The notes beneath the pieces were generated by a model. That model worked only from the letters and a program-made list of their open reading frames with translations, ran no database searches and had not been told where the DNA came from. Both the position numbers and the translations under genes were made by a program. A stretch of 64,000 bases of DNA. It comes from Geobacillus thermodenitrificans subsp. thermodenitrificans DSM 465 (lineage in GTDB: Bacteria > Bacillota > Bacilli > Bacillales > Anoxybacillaceae). Below, piece after piece: positions 48,284-59,511 of the stretch; the stretch's first letter is position 1; each line of letters begins with the position of its first letter. The stretch is taken from positions 186,001 to 250,000 of the forward strand of contig NZ_AYKT01000001.1 of the NCBI RefSeq assembly GCF_000496575.1. The letters are read 5' to 3'.

Positions 48284-50956
48284 ATGCAGTGGCATATGCT
48301 GGCTGCCAACGATGTCGCACACGAGACAAAGACGAATGTGACGGCCGGGCTGACCGCGACGGAGGCAGAAAAACGGTTGCGGCAGTTTGGTTATAATGAG
48401 TTGGCAGAAGGGAAAGCAACACCGGCAATTGCTGTCTTTTTCCGCCAGTTTCAAGATTTTATGGTGCTCGTTTTGCTGTTGGCGACCATCATTTCGGCAT
48501 TTTTAGGCGAATATGTCGATGCGGTTGCCATTGTCGTCATCGTCATTATGAACGCCGTGCTTGGTTTTATCCAAGAGCGGCGGGCAGAAAAGTCGCTTGC
48601 TGCTTTAAAACAGCTGTCTGCTCCGCAAGCGATGGTGTTGCGCGACGGCGAGTGGGTGAAAATTCAAGCGCGGGAGTTGGTCGTTGGCGATATTGTTAAA
48701 TTGACAAGCGGCGATCGGGTCGGGGCTGATATCCGGCTCATTGAGGCGAACGGGTTGGAGATTGAGGAATCGGCGTTAACGGGTGAATCGGTGCCGGTAG
48801 CGAAATCAGCTGCCCCGCTTCTTACTGAGCAGGCGTCATTAGGCGATTTGCATAATATGGCGTTTATGGGGACGTTAGTAACAAGGGGAAGCGGCGTTGG
48901 TATCGTCATTGCTACCGGAATGAAAACGGCGATGGGGCAAATCGCGACGATGCTTGAAGAGGCGGATGCTGGCCTGACGCCGCTGCAGCGCCGCTTAGAG
49001 CAGCTCGGGAAAATTTTGCTTATCGTGGCGCTGGCACTGACGGCAGCGGTGGTGGCGGTTGGGGTCGTGCAAGGGCATGATCTGTATGAAATGTTCTTGG
49101 CTGGTGTATCGCTTGCGGTGGCAGCCATTCCAGAAGGATTGCCGGCAATTGTGACAGTTGTACTGGCGCTTGGCGTGCAACGAATGATCAAACGAAACGC
49201 CATTGTCCGCAAACTTCCGGCAGTGGAGACGCTTGGTTGCGCCTCGGTTATTTGTTCCGACAAAACGGGGACAATGACGGAAAACATGATGACCGTCACG
49301 CAACTATGGGCAGGAGGGCGGACGTTTTCAGTAAGCGGCGTTGGCTTGGAAACGGACGGGGAGTTTTCGGAACGCAACCGGACGGTCGATCCGCATCGGG
49401 CTCCGGCGCTCGGTCGTCTATTGACGATGGCGGTGCTTTGCAATAGTTCGGAGCTGAAAGAGCAAAACGGCCGCCGCTATGTGGACGGCGATCCGACGGA
49501 AGGAGCGTTGCTTGTCGCTGCGGAAAAAGCGGGCATGAAAAAAGGCGAACTCCTTCGTGACTATGTCATTGAACGGGAGTTTCCGTTTGATTCCGAGCGG
49601 AAAATGATGACAGTCATCGTTCGCGACCGAAACGGCCGTCGGTTTTCGGTGACGAAAGGCGCTCCGGACGTGTTGCTTGAACGGGCGACACGCCTTGAAT
49701 GGAACGGACGCGAGCAGGCGCTGACTCCGGCATGGAAAGAAGCGGTCGAGAAGGCGGTTCACCAGATGGCGGCCTCAGCCTTGCGCACGATCGCCGTTGC
49801 TTACCGGCCGCTTGCCGACAATGAGAAAATCCAGTCGGAAGAAGAGGCAGAAACACGCTTCATTTTTCTTGGTGTCGCCGGCATGATCGACCCGCCGCGC
49901 CCTGAGGTGAAAGAAGCAGTGGCGCGCTGTAAAGAGGCAGGCATGAAAACGGTGATGATTACCGGCGATCATGTGTTGACGGCCAAGGCGATCGCCAAAC
50001 AACTTGGCGTATTGCCGCCTGACGGCAAAGTGATGGATGGAGCGACGTTATCACGCCTGTCGGTCGACGAGCTTGAGCGTGAGATTGATGATATTTACGT
50101 GTTTGCCCGTGTCGCGCCGGAACATAAGTTGAAAATCGTCAACGCCTTCAAGCGGCGCGGTCATATTGTCGCCATGACTGGCGACGGGGTGAACGATGCG
50201 CCGGCGATTAAAGCGGCTGACATCGGTGTTGCGATGGGGCGGTCAGGAACGGACGTGGCGAAAGAAGCTGCATCGCTCGTATTGCTTGATGACAACTTTG
50301 CGACGATTCAAGCAGCGATTGAAGAAGGGCGCAACATATATGAAAATATCCGTAAGTTTATTCGTTATTTGCTCGCCTCAAACGTCGGGGAAATTTTAGT
50401 GATGTTGTTTGCGATGTTGCTCGCGCTGCCGTTGCCGCTCGTGCCGATCCAAATTTTATGGGTCAATCTTGTTACGGACGGCTTGCCAGCTATGGCGCTC
50501 GGACTTGACCGGCCGGAGGAAAACGTAATGAAGAGGCCGCCGCGACGCCCTGATGAAGGGGTGTTCGCCCGCGGACTTGGTTGGAAGATCATCAGCCGCG
50601 GCTTTTTGATCGGTCTTGTTACGCTGGCGACGTTTATGACCGCCTACGAACGAAGCGGCCATGAGCTTGCTTACGCCCAGACGGCAGCGTTTGCGACGCT
50701 TGTGCTCGCCCAATTAGTCCATGTGTTTGACTGCCGATGCGAACGTTCAATTTTTGACCGCAATCCGTTAGGGAACGGTTATCTTGTTGCGGCGGTCATC
50801 GTGTCGCTGCTGCTCCTGTTCGTCGTCATTTACTATCCGCCGCTGCAGACGGTGTTCCATACTGAACCGCTCGCTGCGCTCGATTGGTTGCTCATTGTTG
50901 GGCTGTCCGCTTTGCCGACGTTTTTGTTTGCCGGTTCGCTTTTTACGAGAAAATAA
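48284..50956 (+). CDS. yloB: P-type calcium-transporting ATPase (YloB)
   Basis: 890 residues. PIIA-type pump exporting Ca2+ from the cytoplasm. N-terminal cation ATPase domain (GLTATEAEKRLRQFGYNEL), actuator-domain ESALTGESVPV near residue 165, PEGLPAIVTVVLALG in helix M4 near 283 with the Ca2+-binding glutamate, phosphorylation site CSDKTGTMTENMM near 323, MTGDGVNDAPAIKAADIGVAMG near 630 and about ten membrane helices. GGAGGGGAAACGGG precedes ATG. In B. subtilis YloB is linked to spore heat resistance and germination. Confidence 0.95.
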   Translation: MQWHMLAANDVAHETKTNVTAGLTATEAEKRLRQFGYNELAEGKATPAIAVFFRQFQDFMVLVLLLATIISAFLGEYVDAVAIVVIVIMNAVLGFIQERRAEKSLAALKQLSAPQAMVLRDGEWVKIQARELVVGDIVKLTSGDRVGADIRLIEANGLEIEESALTGESVPVAKSAAPLLTEQASLGDLHNMAFMGTLVTRGSGVGIVIATGMKTAMGQIATMLEEADAGLTPLQRRLEQLGKILLIVALALTAAVVAVGVVQGHDLYEMFLAGVSLAVAAIPEGLPAIVTVVLALGVQRMIKRNAIVRKLPAVETLGCASVICSDKTGTMTENMMTVTQLWAGGRTFSVSGVGLETDGEFSERNRTVDPHRAPALGRLLTMAVLCNSSELKEQNGRRYVDGDPTEGALLVAAEKAGMKKGELLRDYVIEREFPFDSERKMMTVIVRDRNGRRFSVTKGAPDVLLERATRLEWNGREQALTPAWKEAVEKAVHQMAASALRTIAVAYRPLADNEKIQSEEEAETRFIFLGVAGMIDPPRPEVKEAVARCKEAGMKTVMITGDHVLTAKAIAKQLGVLPPDGKVMDGATLSRLSVDELEREIDDIYVFARVAPEHKLKIVNAFKRRGHIVAMTGDGVNDAPAIKAADIGVAMGRSGTDVAKEAASLVLLDDNFATIQAAIEEGRNIYENIRKFIRYLLASNVGEILVMLFAMLLALPLPLVPIQILWVNLVTDGLPAMALGLDRPEENVMKRPPRRPDEGVFARGLGWKIISRGFLIGLVTLATFMTAYERSGHELAYAQTAAFATLVLAQLVHVFDCRCERSIFDRNPLGNGYLVAAVIVSLLLLFVVIYYPPLQTVFHTEPLAALDWLLIVGLSALPTFLFAGSLFTRK

Positions 50957-50966
50957 ATAACGTATA

Positions 50967-51019
50967 TGGTATAATGAAAAAGGTGATAGAGGTATGCTCT
51001 ATGGCCTTTTCTTTTTTTC
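50967..51019 (+). terminator. Terminator after yloB, overlapping an extended -10 element
   Basis: AAAAGGTGATAGAG, loop GTATG, CTCTATGGCCTTTT followed by CTTTTTTT (50977-51018). Just before it, TGGTATAAT (50967-50975) is an extended -10; a transcript from it would begin inside the hairpin. Confidence 0.75.
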
Positions 51020-51046
51020 ATCAATGACAGCAACGGGTGTGATGGC

Positions 51047-51922
51047 ATGGTTTACAGCATGACTGGTTTTGGCACGAGCACGAAAAAAACGGATCGCTTA
51101 ATGGTGACGGTGGAAATGAAATCGGTCAACCACCGGTTTTGCGAAATTTCCATACGCCTACCTAGACAATGGCTCGTGTTTGAAGATAAAATAAAAAAAG
51201 CGATTTTGCCGTATGTGCGGCGCGGGAAAGTCGAAGTGTTCGTCACGATCGCCGGCGAAGGGCTCGTAAAGCGGAAAATACATATCGATTGGGATTTGCT
51301 CGCCCAATATTGGGCTGGACTGCAGGAAGCAGCCAAGCGGTTTTCCCTTGACGGCAATGTGACGACAGCCGAGTTGCTTCGGCTTAACGGGGCAGTCGAA
51401 GTCGTCGAAGAGGAAGGCGGCAATGAGGAGATCGAGCCGCTTCTCCTCGCCGCTGTCGATGAGGCGGCAAGGGCACTGATGGCCATGCGTCAACAAGAAG
51501 GGAAGGCGCTCGTCGCCGATTTGCGCGCCCGTCTGCACGAGATCGAGGCTGGTGTTACTGCCATTGAACAGCGGGCGCCACTTGTTGTGGAACAGTACCG
51601 TGAGCGGCTGGCACGCCGACTCCGTGAATGGGTGCCCGCTGCGGTCGACGAGGCACGTTTGCTCACGGAAGTGGCGGTGTTTGCCGAAAAAGCAGACATT
51701 AATGAAGAATTGAAACGCATCCGCAGCCATTTGATGCAAATGGCAGATGCGCTCGAAACAGACGAACCAGTCGGGCGGAAGCTGGACTTTTTAGTGCAGG
51801 AGTTGAACCGCGAAGTGAACACGATCGGCGCCAAGGCAAATGACAGCGTCATTGCTGCGCAAGTCGTCGAGATGAAAAGCGCGCTCGAGAAAATGCGCGA
51901 GCAAGTGCAAAACGTGGAATAG
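51047..51922 (+). CDS. yloC: YicC-family endoribonuclease-like protein (YloC)
   Basis: 291 residues. N-terminal YicC domain starts VYSMTGFGTSTKKTD and contains VEMKSVNHRFCEISIRLPR (residues 23-41); the C-terminal DUF1732 domain ends KLDFLVQELNREVNTIGAKA and IAAQVVEMKSALEKMREQVQ. YicC relatives have been described as RNases that cut structured RNA; B. subtilis YloC is at the same locus before remA and gmk. ATG start with GGGTGTGATGGC upstream is only a moderate ribosome site. Confidence 0.93.
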   Translation: MVYSMTGFGTSTKKTDRLMVTVEMKSVNHRFCEISIRLPRQWLVFEDKIKKAILPYVRRGKVEVFVTIAGEGLVKRKIHIDWDLLAQYWAGLQEAAKRFSLDGNVTTAELLRLNGAVEVVEEEGGNEEIEPLLLAAVDEAARALMAMRQQEGKALVADLRARLHEIEAGVTAIEQRAPLVVEQYRERLARRLREWVPAAVDEARLLTEVAVFAEKADINEELKRIRSHLMQMADALETDEPVGRKLDFLVQELNREVNTIGAKANDSVIAAQVVEMKSALEKMREQVQNVE

Positions 51923-51978
51923 CCGTTTAAAACGGCTTGCTAGCGGCAACAATAACGAATATGGCAGGTGGGCGTGTC

Positions 51979-52871
<893 letters not shown>

Positions 52872-52873
52872 CG

Positions 52874-53074
52874 ATGTTGTATCCTTCCATCGATTTGCTT
52901 ATGAAAAAAGTGGATTCGAAATATAAGCTTGTTACGGTTGTCGCGAAACGGGCGCGTCAGCTTCAAGACGGCTCGGAGCTGATGGTGAACAAGCCAGTGT
53001 CGAAAAAATTTGTCGGCCAGGCATTAGAGGAAATTGCCGGCGACAAGGTTGAATTAGTGGAAGAAGAAAAATAA
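52874..53074 (+). CDS. rpoZ: RNA polymerase omega subunit
   Basis: 66 residues from ATG 52874 (GGAGG 10 bases upstream); the ATG at 52868 is too close to that site. [20 protein letters not shown] and VAKRARQLQ are the conserved omega helices. Small subunit that helps assemble beta-prime. Follows gmk as in most Firmicutes. Confidence 0.93.
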   Translation: MLYPSIDLLMKKVDSKYKLVTVVAKRARQLQDGSELMVNKPVSKKFVGQALEEIAGDKVELVEEEK

Positions 53075-53104
53075 CAACCTAGCTGTTAGGTTGTTATTTT
53101 TTTC
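53067..53104 (+). terminator. Terminator after rpoZ
   Basis: AAAAATAACAACCT (53067-53080), loop AGCTGTT, AGGTTGTTATTTTTT (53088-53102). The 5' arm overlaps the rpoZ stop codon. Confidence 0.88.
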
Positions 53105-53123
53105 AATATCGGGGGTGGCGAAG

Positions 53124-54329
53124 ATGATGAAGGGGAAACATATTTTGCTCTGCGTCACCGGAGGGGTGGCCGCCTATAAGGCGGCGGCGTTGACAAGCCA
53201 GTTAACCCAGCGCGGCGCGGAAGTGAAAGTGATCATGACCGAAGGGGCGTGCCAGTTTATTACTCCGCTTACGTTCCAAGCGTTGTCGCGCCAAGAAGTA
53301 TATATCGACACGTTTGCCGAAAACAACCCGGCCGTTATCGCTCATATCGATTTGGCTGACTGGGCTGATCTTGTCCTTGTTGCCCCGGCGACAGCCAATA
53401 CGATCGCCAAGCTGGCTGCCGGCATCGCCGACAATATGGTGACGACGACGATTTTGGCGACGAAAGCGCCGGTGTGGATCGCCCCGGCGATGAACGTTCA
53501 TATGTACGAGCATCCGGCCGTCCGAGCAAATATCGAGCAGTTGTACCGGTTCGGTTACCGGTTCATTGAGCCGTCGGAAGGCTATTTGGCGTGCGGCTAT
53601 ATCGGCAAAGGGAGGCTGGAGGAACCGGAAAAAATTATCGCCCATATCGAGCGCTTTTTCGCAGACGATCCGCCGTTGTTCCGCGGGAAGCACGTCCTTG
53701 TCACTGCCGGGCCGACGCGGGAAAAGCTCGATCCGGTTCGCTATTTTTCCAACTATTCGAGCGGCAAAATGGGCTATGCGATTGCCGAAGCAGCAGCCCG
53801 CTTCGGCGCTTCGGTGACGCTTGTCTCCGGCCCGACGGCGCTTGCGGCACCCGATGGCGTCGAGATAGTGCCGGTTGAGTCGGCTGCTGAAATGTATGAA
53901 GCGGTGATGGCTCGCTTTGCGGAAACGGACATTGTCATTAAGGCAGCGGCAGTTGCTGATTATCGGCCGAAATACGTCGCGGCGGAAAAAATTAAAAAGC
54001 AGCCCGGCGATTATGTTGTGGAGATGGAGCGGACGATCGACATTTTAAAAACACTTGGCGAGCAGAAAACAAGGCAAATTCTAGTCGGATTTGCGGCCGA
54101 AACGGACAACCTCGAACAGTATGCGTTGAAAAAGCTTGAAGAAAAGCGGCTTGACCTTGTCATTGCCAACAATGTGACTGAAGAAGGGGCGGGGTTTGCC
54201 GGTGATACAAACATCGTCACGATTTTCCGCCGCGACGGCGCCACTCGTCCGTTGCCGCTCATGACGAAACGAGAGGCCGCTGAGGAAATTTTAAAAGAAA
54301 TTCACGCGTATACCGAGGGGATTCGATGA
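53124..54329 (+). CDS. coaBC: Bifunctional phosphopantothenoylcysteine decarboxylase/synthase
   Basis: 401 residues from ATG 53124 (GGGGGTGG upstream). N-terminal CoaC flavoprotein domain: LLCVTGGVAAYKAAALTSQL, LVAPATANTIAKLAAGIADN, and PAMNVHMYEHPAV near 115. C-terminal CoaB domain: HVLVTAGPTREKLDPVRYFS near 190, SNYSSGKMG, IKAAAVADYRPK near 280 and VIANNVTEEGAGF. Two steps of coenzyme A synthesis. The stop overlaps priA by four bases. Confidence 0.96.
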   Translation: MMKGKHILLCVTGGVAAYKAAALTSQLTQRGAEVKVIMTEGACQFITPLTFQALSRQEVYIDTFAENNPAVIAHIDLADWADLVLVAPATANTIAKLAAGIADNMVTTTILATKAPVWIAPAMNVHMYEHPAVRANIEQLYRFGYRFIEPSEGYLACGYIGKGRLEEPEKIIAHIERFFADDPPLFRGKHVLVTAGPTREKLDPVRYFSNYSSGKMGYAIAEAAARFGASVTLVSGPTALAAPDGVEIVPVESAAEMYEAVMARFAETDIVIKAAAVADYRPKYVAAEKIKKQPGDYVVEMERTIDILKTLGEQKTRQILVGFAAETDNLEQYALKKLEEKRLDLVIANNVTEEGAGFAGDTNIVTIFRRDGATRPLPLMTKREAAEEILKEIHAYTEGIR

Positions 54330-56731
54330 AGGTTGCATCGGTCATTGTCGATGTCCCGACGCGGCAAACAGACCGCCCGTTCGACTATTTGATTCCTGAG
54401 CGCTGGCGCGGCATCATCCAGCCGGGAATGCGGGTGACGGTGCCGTTCGGAGCGCGACGCCTGCAAGGGTTTGTCATTGGAGTAAAAGATCACTCTGAGA
54501 TCAAGCAGTTAAAGCCGATTGAACATGTACTTGATGTCGTGCCGGTATTAAATGAAGAACTGCTTGACCTCGGCCGCTATTTAACGGAAACGACGCTCTG
54601 TTTTGCCATTTCGGCGTATCAAGCGATGTTGCCGGCGGCGATGCGGGCGAAGTATGAAAAGCTGCTCCGCCTAACGGATGAACGAAAGCGCGAGATGCTG
54701 CCGGACGACTTAAAGCCGCTGTTTGCCAACCGAGTAGAAGTCGCTTGGAAAGACGTCGAGACGGCCGGCTTATGGCGGGCGGCACAAAGGGCAGTGCAGC
54801 AAGGCGTGCTTGAAGCGGTCTACGAAGTGAAAGAAAAAGCTGGGAAGAAAACGGTGAAGCATGTTGTTCTTGCTGTTCCAGCAGAGCAGGCGAAAGACGC
54901 GCTGGCAGCGCTTCCGGCAAGGCAAAAAGACGTGCTTTCGTTTTTGCTTGAAAAAGAGGAAGCGGTGCCGGTCGCCAAGCTACAAGCGGCGCTTGGTGTT
55001 TCCTCTGCACCGCTTAAAGCGCTCGTCGGCAAAGGGCTGATTGCGATGAGCGATGTTGAAGTTTATCGCGATCCGTACGAACATCGTACGTTTCAGCCAA
55101 GCGAACCGCCGACGCTCACCCAAGCGCAGACCAAGGCGTTGGCGGCAATTACCGCTTCGGTGCGCGCTAGGGAGCACCGTACGTTTTTGCTTTACGGCGT
55201 CACCGGCAGTGGGAAAACGGAAGTGTATATGCAGGCGATTGAAGAAGTGTTGCGCCAAGGGAAAGAGGCGATCGTTCTCGTGCCGGAAATCTCGCTGACG
55301 CCGCAAATGGTCGAGCGCTTTAAAGGCCGGTTCGGCCCGAAAGTAGCGGTGCTCCACAGCGGGCTGTCAGTCGGCGAAAAATATGATGAATGGCGGAAAA
55401 TCCATCGGAAAGAGGTACAGCTTGTTGTCGGTGCGCGTTCCGCAGTATTTGCCCCGTTTGAAGACTTAGGGATGATCATTATCGACGAGGAACATGAGAC
55501 GAGCTATAAGCAAGAAGAAATGCCGCGCTACCATGCGCGGGATGTTGCCATTTACCGCGCCCGCCGCCACCGCTGTCCGGTCGTGCTCGGCAGCGCCACT
55601 CCATCGCTTGAAACGTTCGCACGTGCCGTCAAAGGGGTGTATGAGCTGCTTGAACTGCCGGAGCGGATTGCTGATCGCGGCATGCCGGATGTCCATATTG
55701 TCGATATGCGCGAGGAATTGCGCAGCGGCAATCGTTCGATGTTTTCACGGCGATTGCTTGATGAGCTGCGTCTTCGACTGGAACGCGGCGAGCAGGCGGT
55801 ATTGTTTTTAAATCGACGCGGCTATTCGACGTTTGTCATGTGCCGCGGCTGTGGCTATGTCATCTGTTGCCCGCATTGCGACATTTCGCTTACGTATCAT
55901 CGCGCGGGAGAGAGGATGAAATGCCATTATTGCGGTTACGAAGAGCCGCTAGTTCCTCGCTGTCCATCGTGCGGAAGCGAACATATCCGCTTTTTCGGCA
56001 CCGGCACGCAAAAAGTGGAAGAAGAGTTGGTCAAGCTGTTGCCGAAGGCGCGCATCATCCGCATGGATGTCGATACGACGGGGCGGAAAGGGGCGCATGA
56101 AGAGTTGCTCTCCCGCTTTGCTGCCAAAGAGGCGGATATTTTGCTCGGCACGCAAATGATCGCCAAGGGGCTTGATTTTCCTGACGTGACGCTCGTCGGT
56201 GTGCTTGCGGCCGATACGATGCTTCATCTGCCCGATTTTCGCGCCGCAGAGAAAACATTTCAGCTGCTGACGCAAGTGAGCGGGCGCGCCGGACGGCATG
56301 AGCTTCCCGGTGAAGTCGTCATCCAGACGTATACGCCGGATCACTACAGCATTGAGCTCGCCGCCCGCCACGATTATCGCGCCTTTTACCGACGGGAGAT
56401 GACGCTGCGCAAAGCGCATGGCTATCCGCCATACTACTATTTGACGCTCATTACCGTCGCTCACGAGGAAGCGCCGGCCGCCGCCAAAGCGGCCGAAAAA
56501 ATCGCTGCCTATTTGCGCAAACAACTGTCGAATGAAACGGTCGTCCTCGGCCCGGTCGCCTCACCGATCGCTCGCCTTCATGATAGATATCGTTACCAAT
56601 GCATGATAAAATACAAACGGGAACCGAACATAACGGCGGCGCTGAAAGCGGTCATCGATCGTTATCAAGCGGATGCCACCCACGGTGGGGTGGCGATTAC
56701 CGTCGATACGAACCCGTATATGATGATGTGA
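54326..56731 (+). CDS. priA: Primosomal replication-restart helicase PriA
   Basis: 801 residues. N-terminal DNA-binding domain (ASVIVDVPTRQTDRPFDYLI), winged-helix region about 190-240, then helicase core: Walker A LLYGVTGSGKTEVYMQ near residue 293, DEEHETSYK near 390, and two zinc sites from CRGCGYVICCPHC and CHYCGYEEPLVPRCPSCGS near 510-555. C-terminal GRAGRHELPGEVVIQTYTPD. Restarts stalled forks and loads DnaD/DnaB/DnaC. Confidence 0.96.
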   Translation: MKVASVIVDVPTRQTDRPFDYLIPERWRGIIQPGMRVTVPFGARRLQGFVIGVKDHSEIKQLKPIEHVLDVVPVLNEELLDLGRYLTETTLCFAISAYQAMLPAAMRAKYEKLLRLTDERKREMLPDDLKPLFANRVEVAWKDVETAGLWRAAQRAVQQGVLEAVYEVKEKAGKKTVKHVVLAVPAEQAKDALAALPARQKDVLSFLLEKEEAVPVAKLQAALGVSSAPLKALVGKGLIAMSDVEVYRDPYEHRTFQPSEPPTLTQAQTKALAAITASVRAREHRTFLLYGVTGSGKTEVYMQAIEEVLRQGKEAIVLVPEISLTPQMVERFKGRFGPKVAVLHSGLSVGEKYDEWRKIHRKEVQLVVGARSAVFAPFEDLGMIIIDEEHETSYKQEEMPRYHARDVAIYRARRHRCPVVLGSATPSLETFARAVKGVYELLELPERIADRGMPDVHIVDMREELRSGNRSMFSRRLLDELRLRLERGEQAVLFLNRRGYSTFVMCRGCGYVICCPHCDISLTYHRAGERMKCHYCGYEEPLVPRCPSCGSEHIRFFGTGTQKVEEELVKLLPKARIIRMDVDTTGRKGAHEELLSRFAAKEADILLGTQMIAKGLDFPDVTLVGVLAADTMLHLPDFRAAEKTFQLLTQVSGRAGRHELPGEVVIQTYTPDHYSIELAARHDYRAFYRREMTLRKAHGYPPYYYLTLITVAHEEAPAAAKAAEKIAAYLRKQLSNETVVLGPVASPIARLHDRYRYQCMIKYKREPNITAALKAVIDRYQADATHGGVAITVDTNPYMMM

Positions 56732-56747
56732 AAATGGAGGAATGACG

Positions 56748-57221
56748 TTGTCTGTATTGCCGATTGTCACCTATCCTGCTCCAGTTTTGGAACAACCGTG
56801 CGCGCGGGTGACGGTCTTTGACCGCCAGCTCGGCCGGTTGCTTGACGATATGTATGAGACGATGATTGCCGCTGATGGAGTTGGCTTGGCCGCCCCGCAA
56901 GTTGGCATTGCCAAACAGGTTGCTGTCGTCGATATCGGCGATGAGCATGGCCGGATTGAGCTTATCAATCCAGTTATCATCGAAGCGCGCGGTGAACAAA
57001 TTGATGTTGAAGGCTGCTTGAGCTTTCCTGGTCTGTTTGGCGAAGTGCCGCGCGCCAATTATGTGAAAGTGCGGGCGCAAAACCGGCGCGGCCGTCTGTT
57101 TACACTCTCTGCGACCGGCTTTTTAGCGCGCGCCTTGCAGCACGAAATCGATCACTTGCACGGCGTGTTGTTTACATCGAAAGTGATCCGTTACTGCGAT
57201 CTTGAAGAATTGGAAGGGTAG
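56748..57221 (+). CDS. def: Peptide deformylase
   Basis: 157 residues from TTG 56748; GGAGG is 7 bases upstream, while an in-frame ATG at 56742 is too close. Removes the N-formyl group from new proteins. Three metal-site motifs: GVGLAAPQVG near residue 42, EGCLSFPG near 88 and QHEIDHLHG near 131. It is a type 1-like short deformylase, adjacent to fmt, the enzyme that adds the formyl group. Confidence 0.96.
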   Translation: MSVLPIVTYPAPVLEQPCARVTVFDRQLGRLLDDMYETMIAADGVGLAAPQVGIAKQVAVVDIGDEHGRIELINPVIIEARGEQIDVEGCLSFPGLFGEVPRANYVKVRAQNRRGRLFTLSATGFLARALQHEIDHLHGVLFTSKVIRYCDLEELEG

Positions 57222-57227
57222 ATGCTG

Positions 57228-58187
57228 ATGACGAACATTGTCTTTATGGGAACGCCTGATTTTGCGGTGCCGGTTTTACGGCAGCTGCTTGATGACGGGT
57301 ATCGGGTTGTTGCCGTTGTTACGCAGCCGGACAAGCCGAAAGGGCGAAAGCGCGAGCTTGTTCCGCCCCCCGTTAAGGTCGAGGCGCAAAAACACGGCAT
57401 CCCGGTATTGCAACCGACGAAAATTCGTGAACCGGAACAATACGAACAAGTGCTGGCGTTTGCGCCTGACTTGATCGTGACCGCGGCATTTGGACAAATT
57501 TTGCCTAAGGCTCTGCTTGACGCTCCCAAATATGGCTGCATTAATGTTCACGCCTCGCTTCTTCCCGAGCTGCGCGGCGGTGCGCCGATCCATTATGCCA
57601 TTTGGCAAGGGAAAACGAAAACAGGTGTCACGATTATGTATATGGCGGAAAAGTTGGATGCCGGCGACATGTTGACGCAAGTCGAAGTGCCGATTGAAGA
57701 AACCGATACCGTCGGCACACTGCATGATAAATTGAGCGCTGCCGGGGCTAAACTATTATCAGAAACGCTCCCGCTTTTATTGGAAGGTAACCTTGCGCCT
57801 ATTCCGCAAGAGGAAGAGAAAGCGACATATGCTCCGAATATCCGGCGTGAACAAGAGCGGATTGACTGGGCGCAGCCTGGTGAGGCGATTTACAACCATA
57901 TCCGTGCTTTTCATCCGTGGCCGGTTACGTATACGACATACGACGGGAACGTTTGGAAAATCTGGTGGGGCGAAAAAGTGCCGGCGCCAAGCTTAGCGTC
58001 GCCAGGCACGATTTTATCGCTTGAGGAAGACGGCATCGTCGTCGCCACCGGCAGTGAGACGGCCATTAAAATTACTGAATTGCAGCCGGCCGGCAAAAAG
58101 CGAATGGCGGCCAGCGAGTTTTTGCGCGGTGCTGGCAGCCGGCTTGCGGTCGGCACGAAGCTAGGAGAGAACAATGAACGTACGTGA
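57228..58187 (+). CDS. fmt: Methionyl-tRNA formyltransferase
   Basis: 319 residues from ATG 57228 (GGAAGG 10 bases upstream); ATG 57222 also possible. Formyl-THF-dependent enzyme: [20 protein letters not shown], the hydrolase-type active site [20 protein letters not shown] near residue 107 and [13 protein letters not shown] near 145; a C-terminal domain (210-319) binds tRNA. Overlaps rsmB by 14 bases. Confidence 0.97.
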   Translation: MTNIVFMGTPDFAVPVLRQLLDDGYRVVAVVTQPDKPKGRKRELVPPPVKVEAQKHGIPVLQPTKIREPEQYEQVLAFAPDLIVTAAFGQILPKALLDAPKYGCINVHASLLPELRGGAPIHYAIWQGKTKTGVTIMYMAEKLDAGDMLTQVEVPIEETDTVGTLHDKLSAAGAKLLSETLPLLLEGNLAPIPQEEEKATYAPNIRREQERIDWAQPGEAIYNHIRAFHPWPVTYTTYDGNVWKIWWGEKVPAPSLASPGTILSLEEDGIVVATGSETAIKITELQPAGKKRMAASEFLRGAGSRLAVGTKLGENNERT

Positions 58188-59508
58188 ACTTGCTTTAGAC
58201 ACGCTGTTGGCCATCGAACAAAAAGGGGCTTACAGCCATTTGCAACTGAACAACGCCATTCAAAAAGGGCGTCTTGACGGGCGCGATGCGGCGTTGCTGA
58301 CAGAAATCGTGTACGGCACCATACAGCGGCGCGATACGCTCGATTATTATTTGACACCGTTTTTGCGCAAGGCGCGCCGACTTGAGCAATGGGTGCGCGT
58401 GCTTCTGCGGCTGACGCTGTACCAAATGGTATATTTAGATCGCGTTCCGGATCACGCCGCCATCTTTGAAGCGGTGGAAATCGCCAAACGGCGCGGCCAT
58501 CGCGGCATCGCTTCGCTTGTGAACGGTGTCTTGCGCACCATTGGCCGCGAGGGGCTGCCATCGCTTGATGCCATTAACGATTCTGCAAAGCGGCTCGCCG
58601 TCGCCACAAGCCATCCGGAATGGCTTGTCCGTCGCTGGATCGAGCAATACGGTCCTGAGGAGACGGCGCGCATGTGCGAGACGAATTTGCGTCCGCCACA
58701 ATCGACCGCCCGCGTCAATCGGATGCGGGCGACGGTGGAGGAAGCGCTTGAGCGGCTTGGCAGCGAAGGAGTGAAGGCTGTTCGAGGTCTTCTTGCTCCG
58801 GAGGCCATCCGAGCCGAAAACGGGAATTTCGCTCATACGGAGGCATTTCACTCCGGTTGGCTGACGATCCAAGATGAAAGCTCGATGCTCGTCGCCCGCG
58901 CGCTCGACCCGGCGGCAGGGGAACGGGTGCTCGACTGCTGTGCGGCGCCGGGGGGGAAAACGACCCATATCGCTGAACGGATGGACGGCCGCGGCGAAGT
59001 GGTTGCTGTTGATGTTCACGAGCATAAAGTGAAGCTCATTGAACAACAAGCGCAAAGGCTCGGCCTTGACAATATCAGGACGCTCGCCCTTGATAGCCGC
59101 CGGCTCGGCGAGCGGTTCGCTCCTGAGTCGTTTGACCGTATTTTAGTCGATGCACCGTGCACCGGGTTTGGCGTCATCCGCCGCAAACCGGAGATCAAGT
59201 ACACAAAAGGGAACGATGATGTCGCGGCGCTTGTTGAGATTCAACAAGCCATTTTGCGGGCGGCTGCCCCGCTCTTGAAAAAAGGGGGCACGCTTGTCTA
59301 CAGCACGTGTACGATCGAGCGTGAAGAAAATGAAGAAGCCATCGCCCGCTTTTTGGCCGATCATCCGGATTTTTCGCTCGACGACCGTCTCGTTGAGCGG
59401 CTGCCGGATGCGGTACGGCCGTATGTTCAAAAAGGCATGCTGCAATTGCTGCCGCATTATTTTGATTCCGACGGGTTTTTTATCGCCCGGTTACGAAAGA
59501 AGGGGTAG
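58174..59508 (+). CDS. rsmB: 16S rRNA (cytosine967-C5)-methyltransferase
   Basis: 444 residues. N-terminal NusB-like domain (residues 1-130), then RsmB/Nol1/Nop2 methyltransferase: SAM site [19 protein letters not shown] near residue 252, [19 protein letters not shown] near 325 with the PC motif cysteine, and [15 protein letters not shown] near 375 with the TCT cysteine. AGGAGAG lies before ATG within fmt. Confidence 0.96.
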   Translation: MNVRELALDTLLAIEQKGAYSHLQLNNAIQKGRLDGRDAALLTEIVYGTIQRRDTLDYYLTPFLRKARRLEQWVRVLLRLTLYQMVYLDRVPDHAAIFEAVEIAKRRGHRGIASLVNGVLRTIGREGLPSLDAINDSAKRLAVATSHPEWLVRRWIEQYGPEETARMCETNLRPPQSTARVNRMRATVEEALERLGSEGVKAVRGLLAPEAIRAENGNFAHTEAFHSGWLTIQDESSMLVARALDPAAGERVLDCCAAPGGKTTHIAERMDGRGEVVAVDVHEHKVKLIEQQAQRLGLDNIRTLALDSRRLGERFAPESFDRILVDAPCTGFGVIRRKPEIKYTKGNDDVAALVEIQQAILRAAAPLLKKGGTLVYSTCTIEREENEEAIARFLADHPDFSLDDRLVERLPDAVRPYVQKGMLQLLPHYFDSDGFFIARLRKKG

Positions 59509-59511
59509 TAA

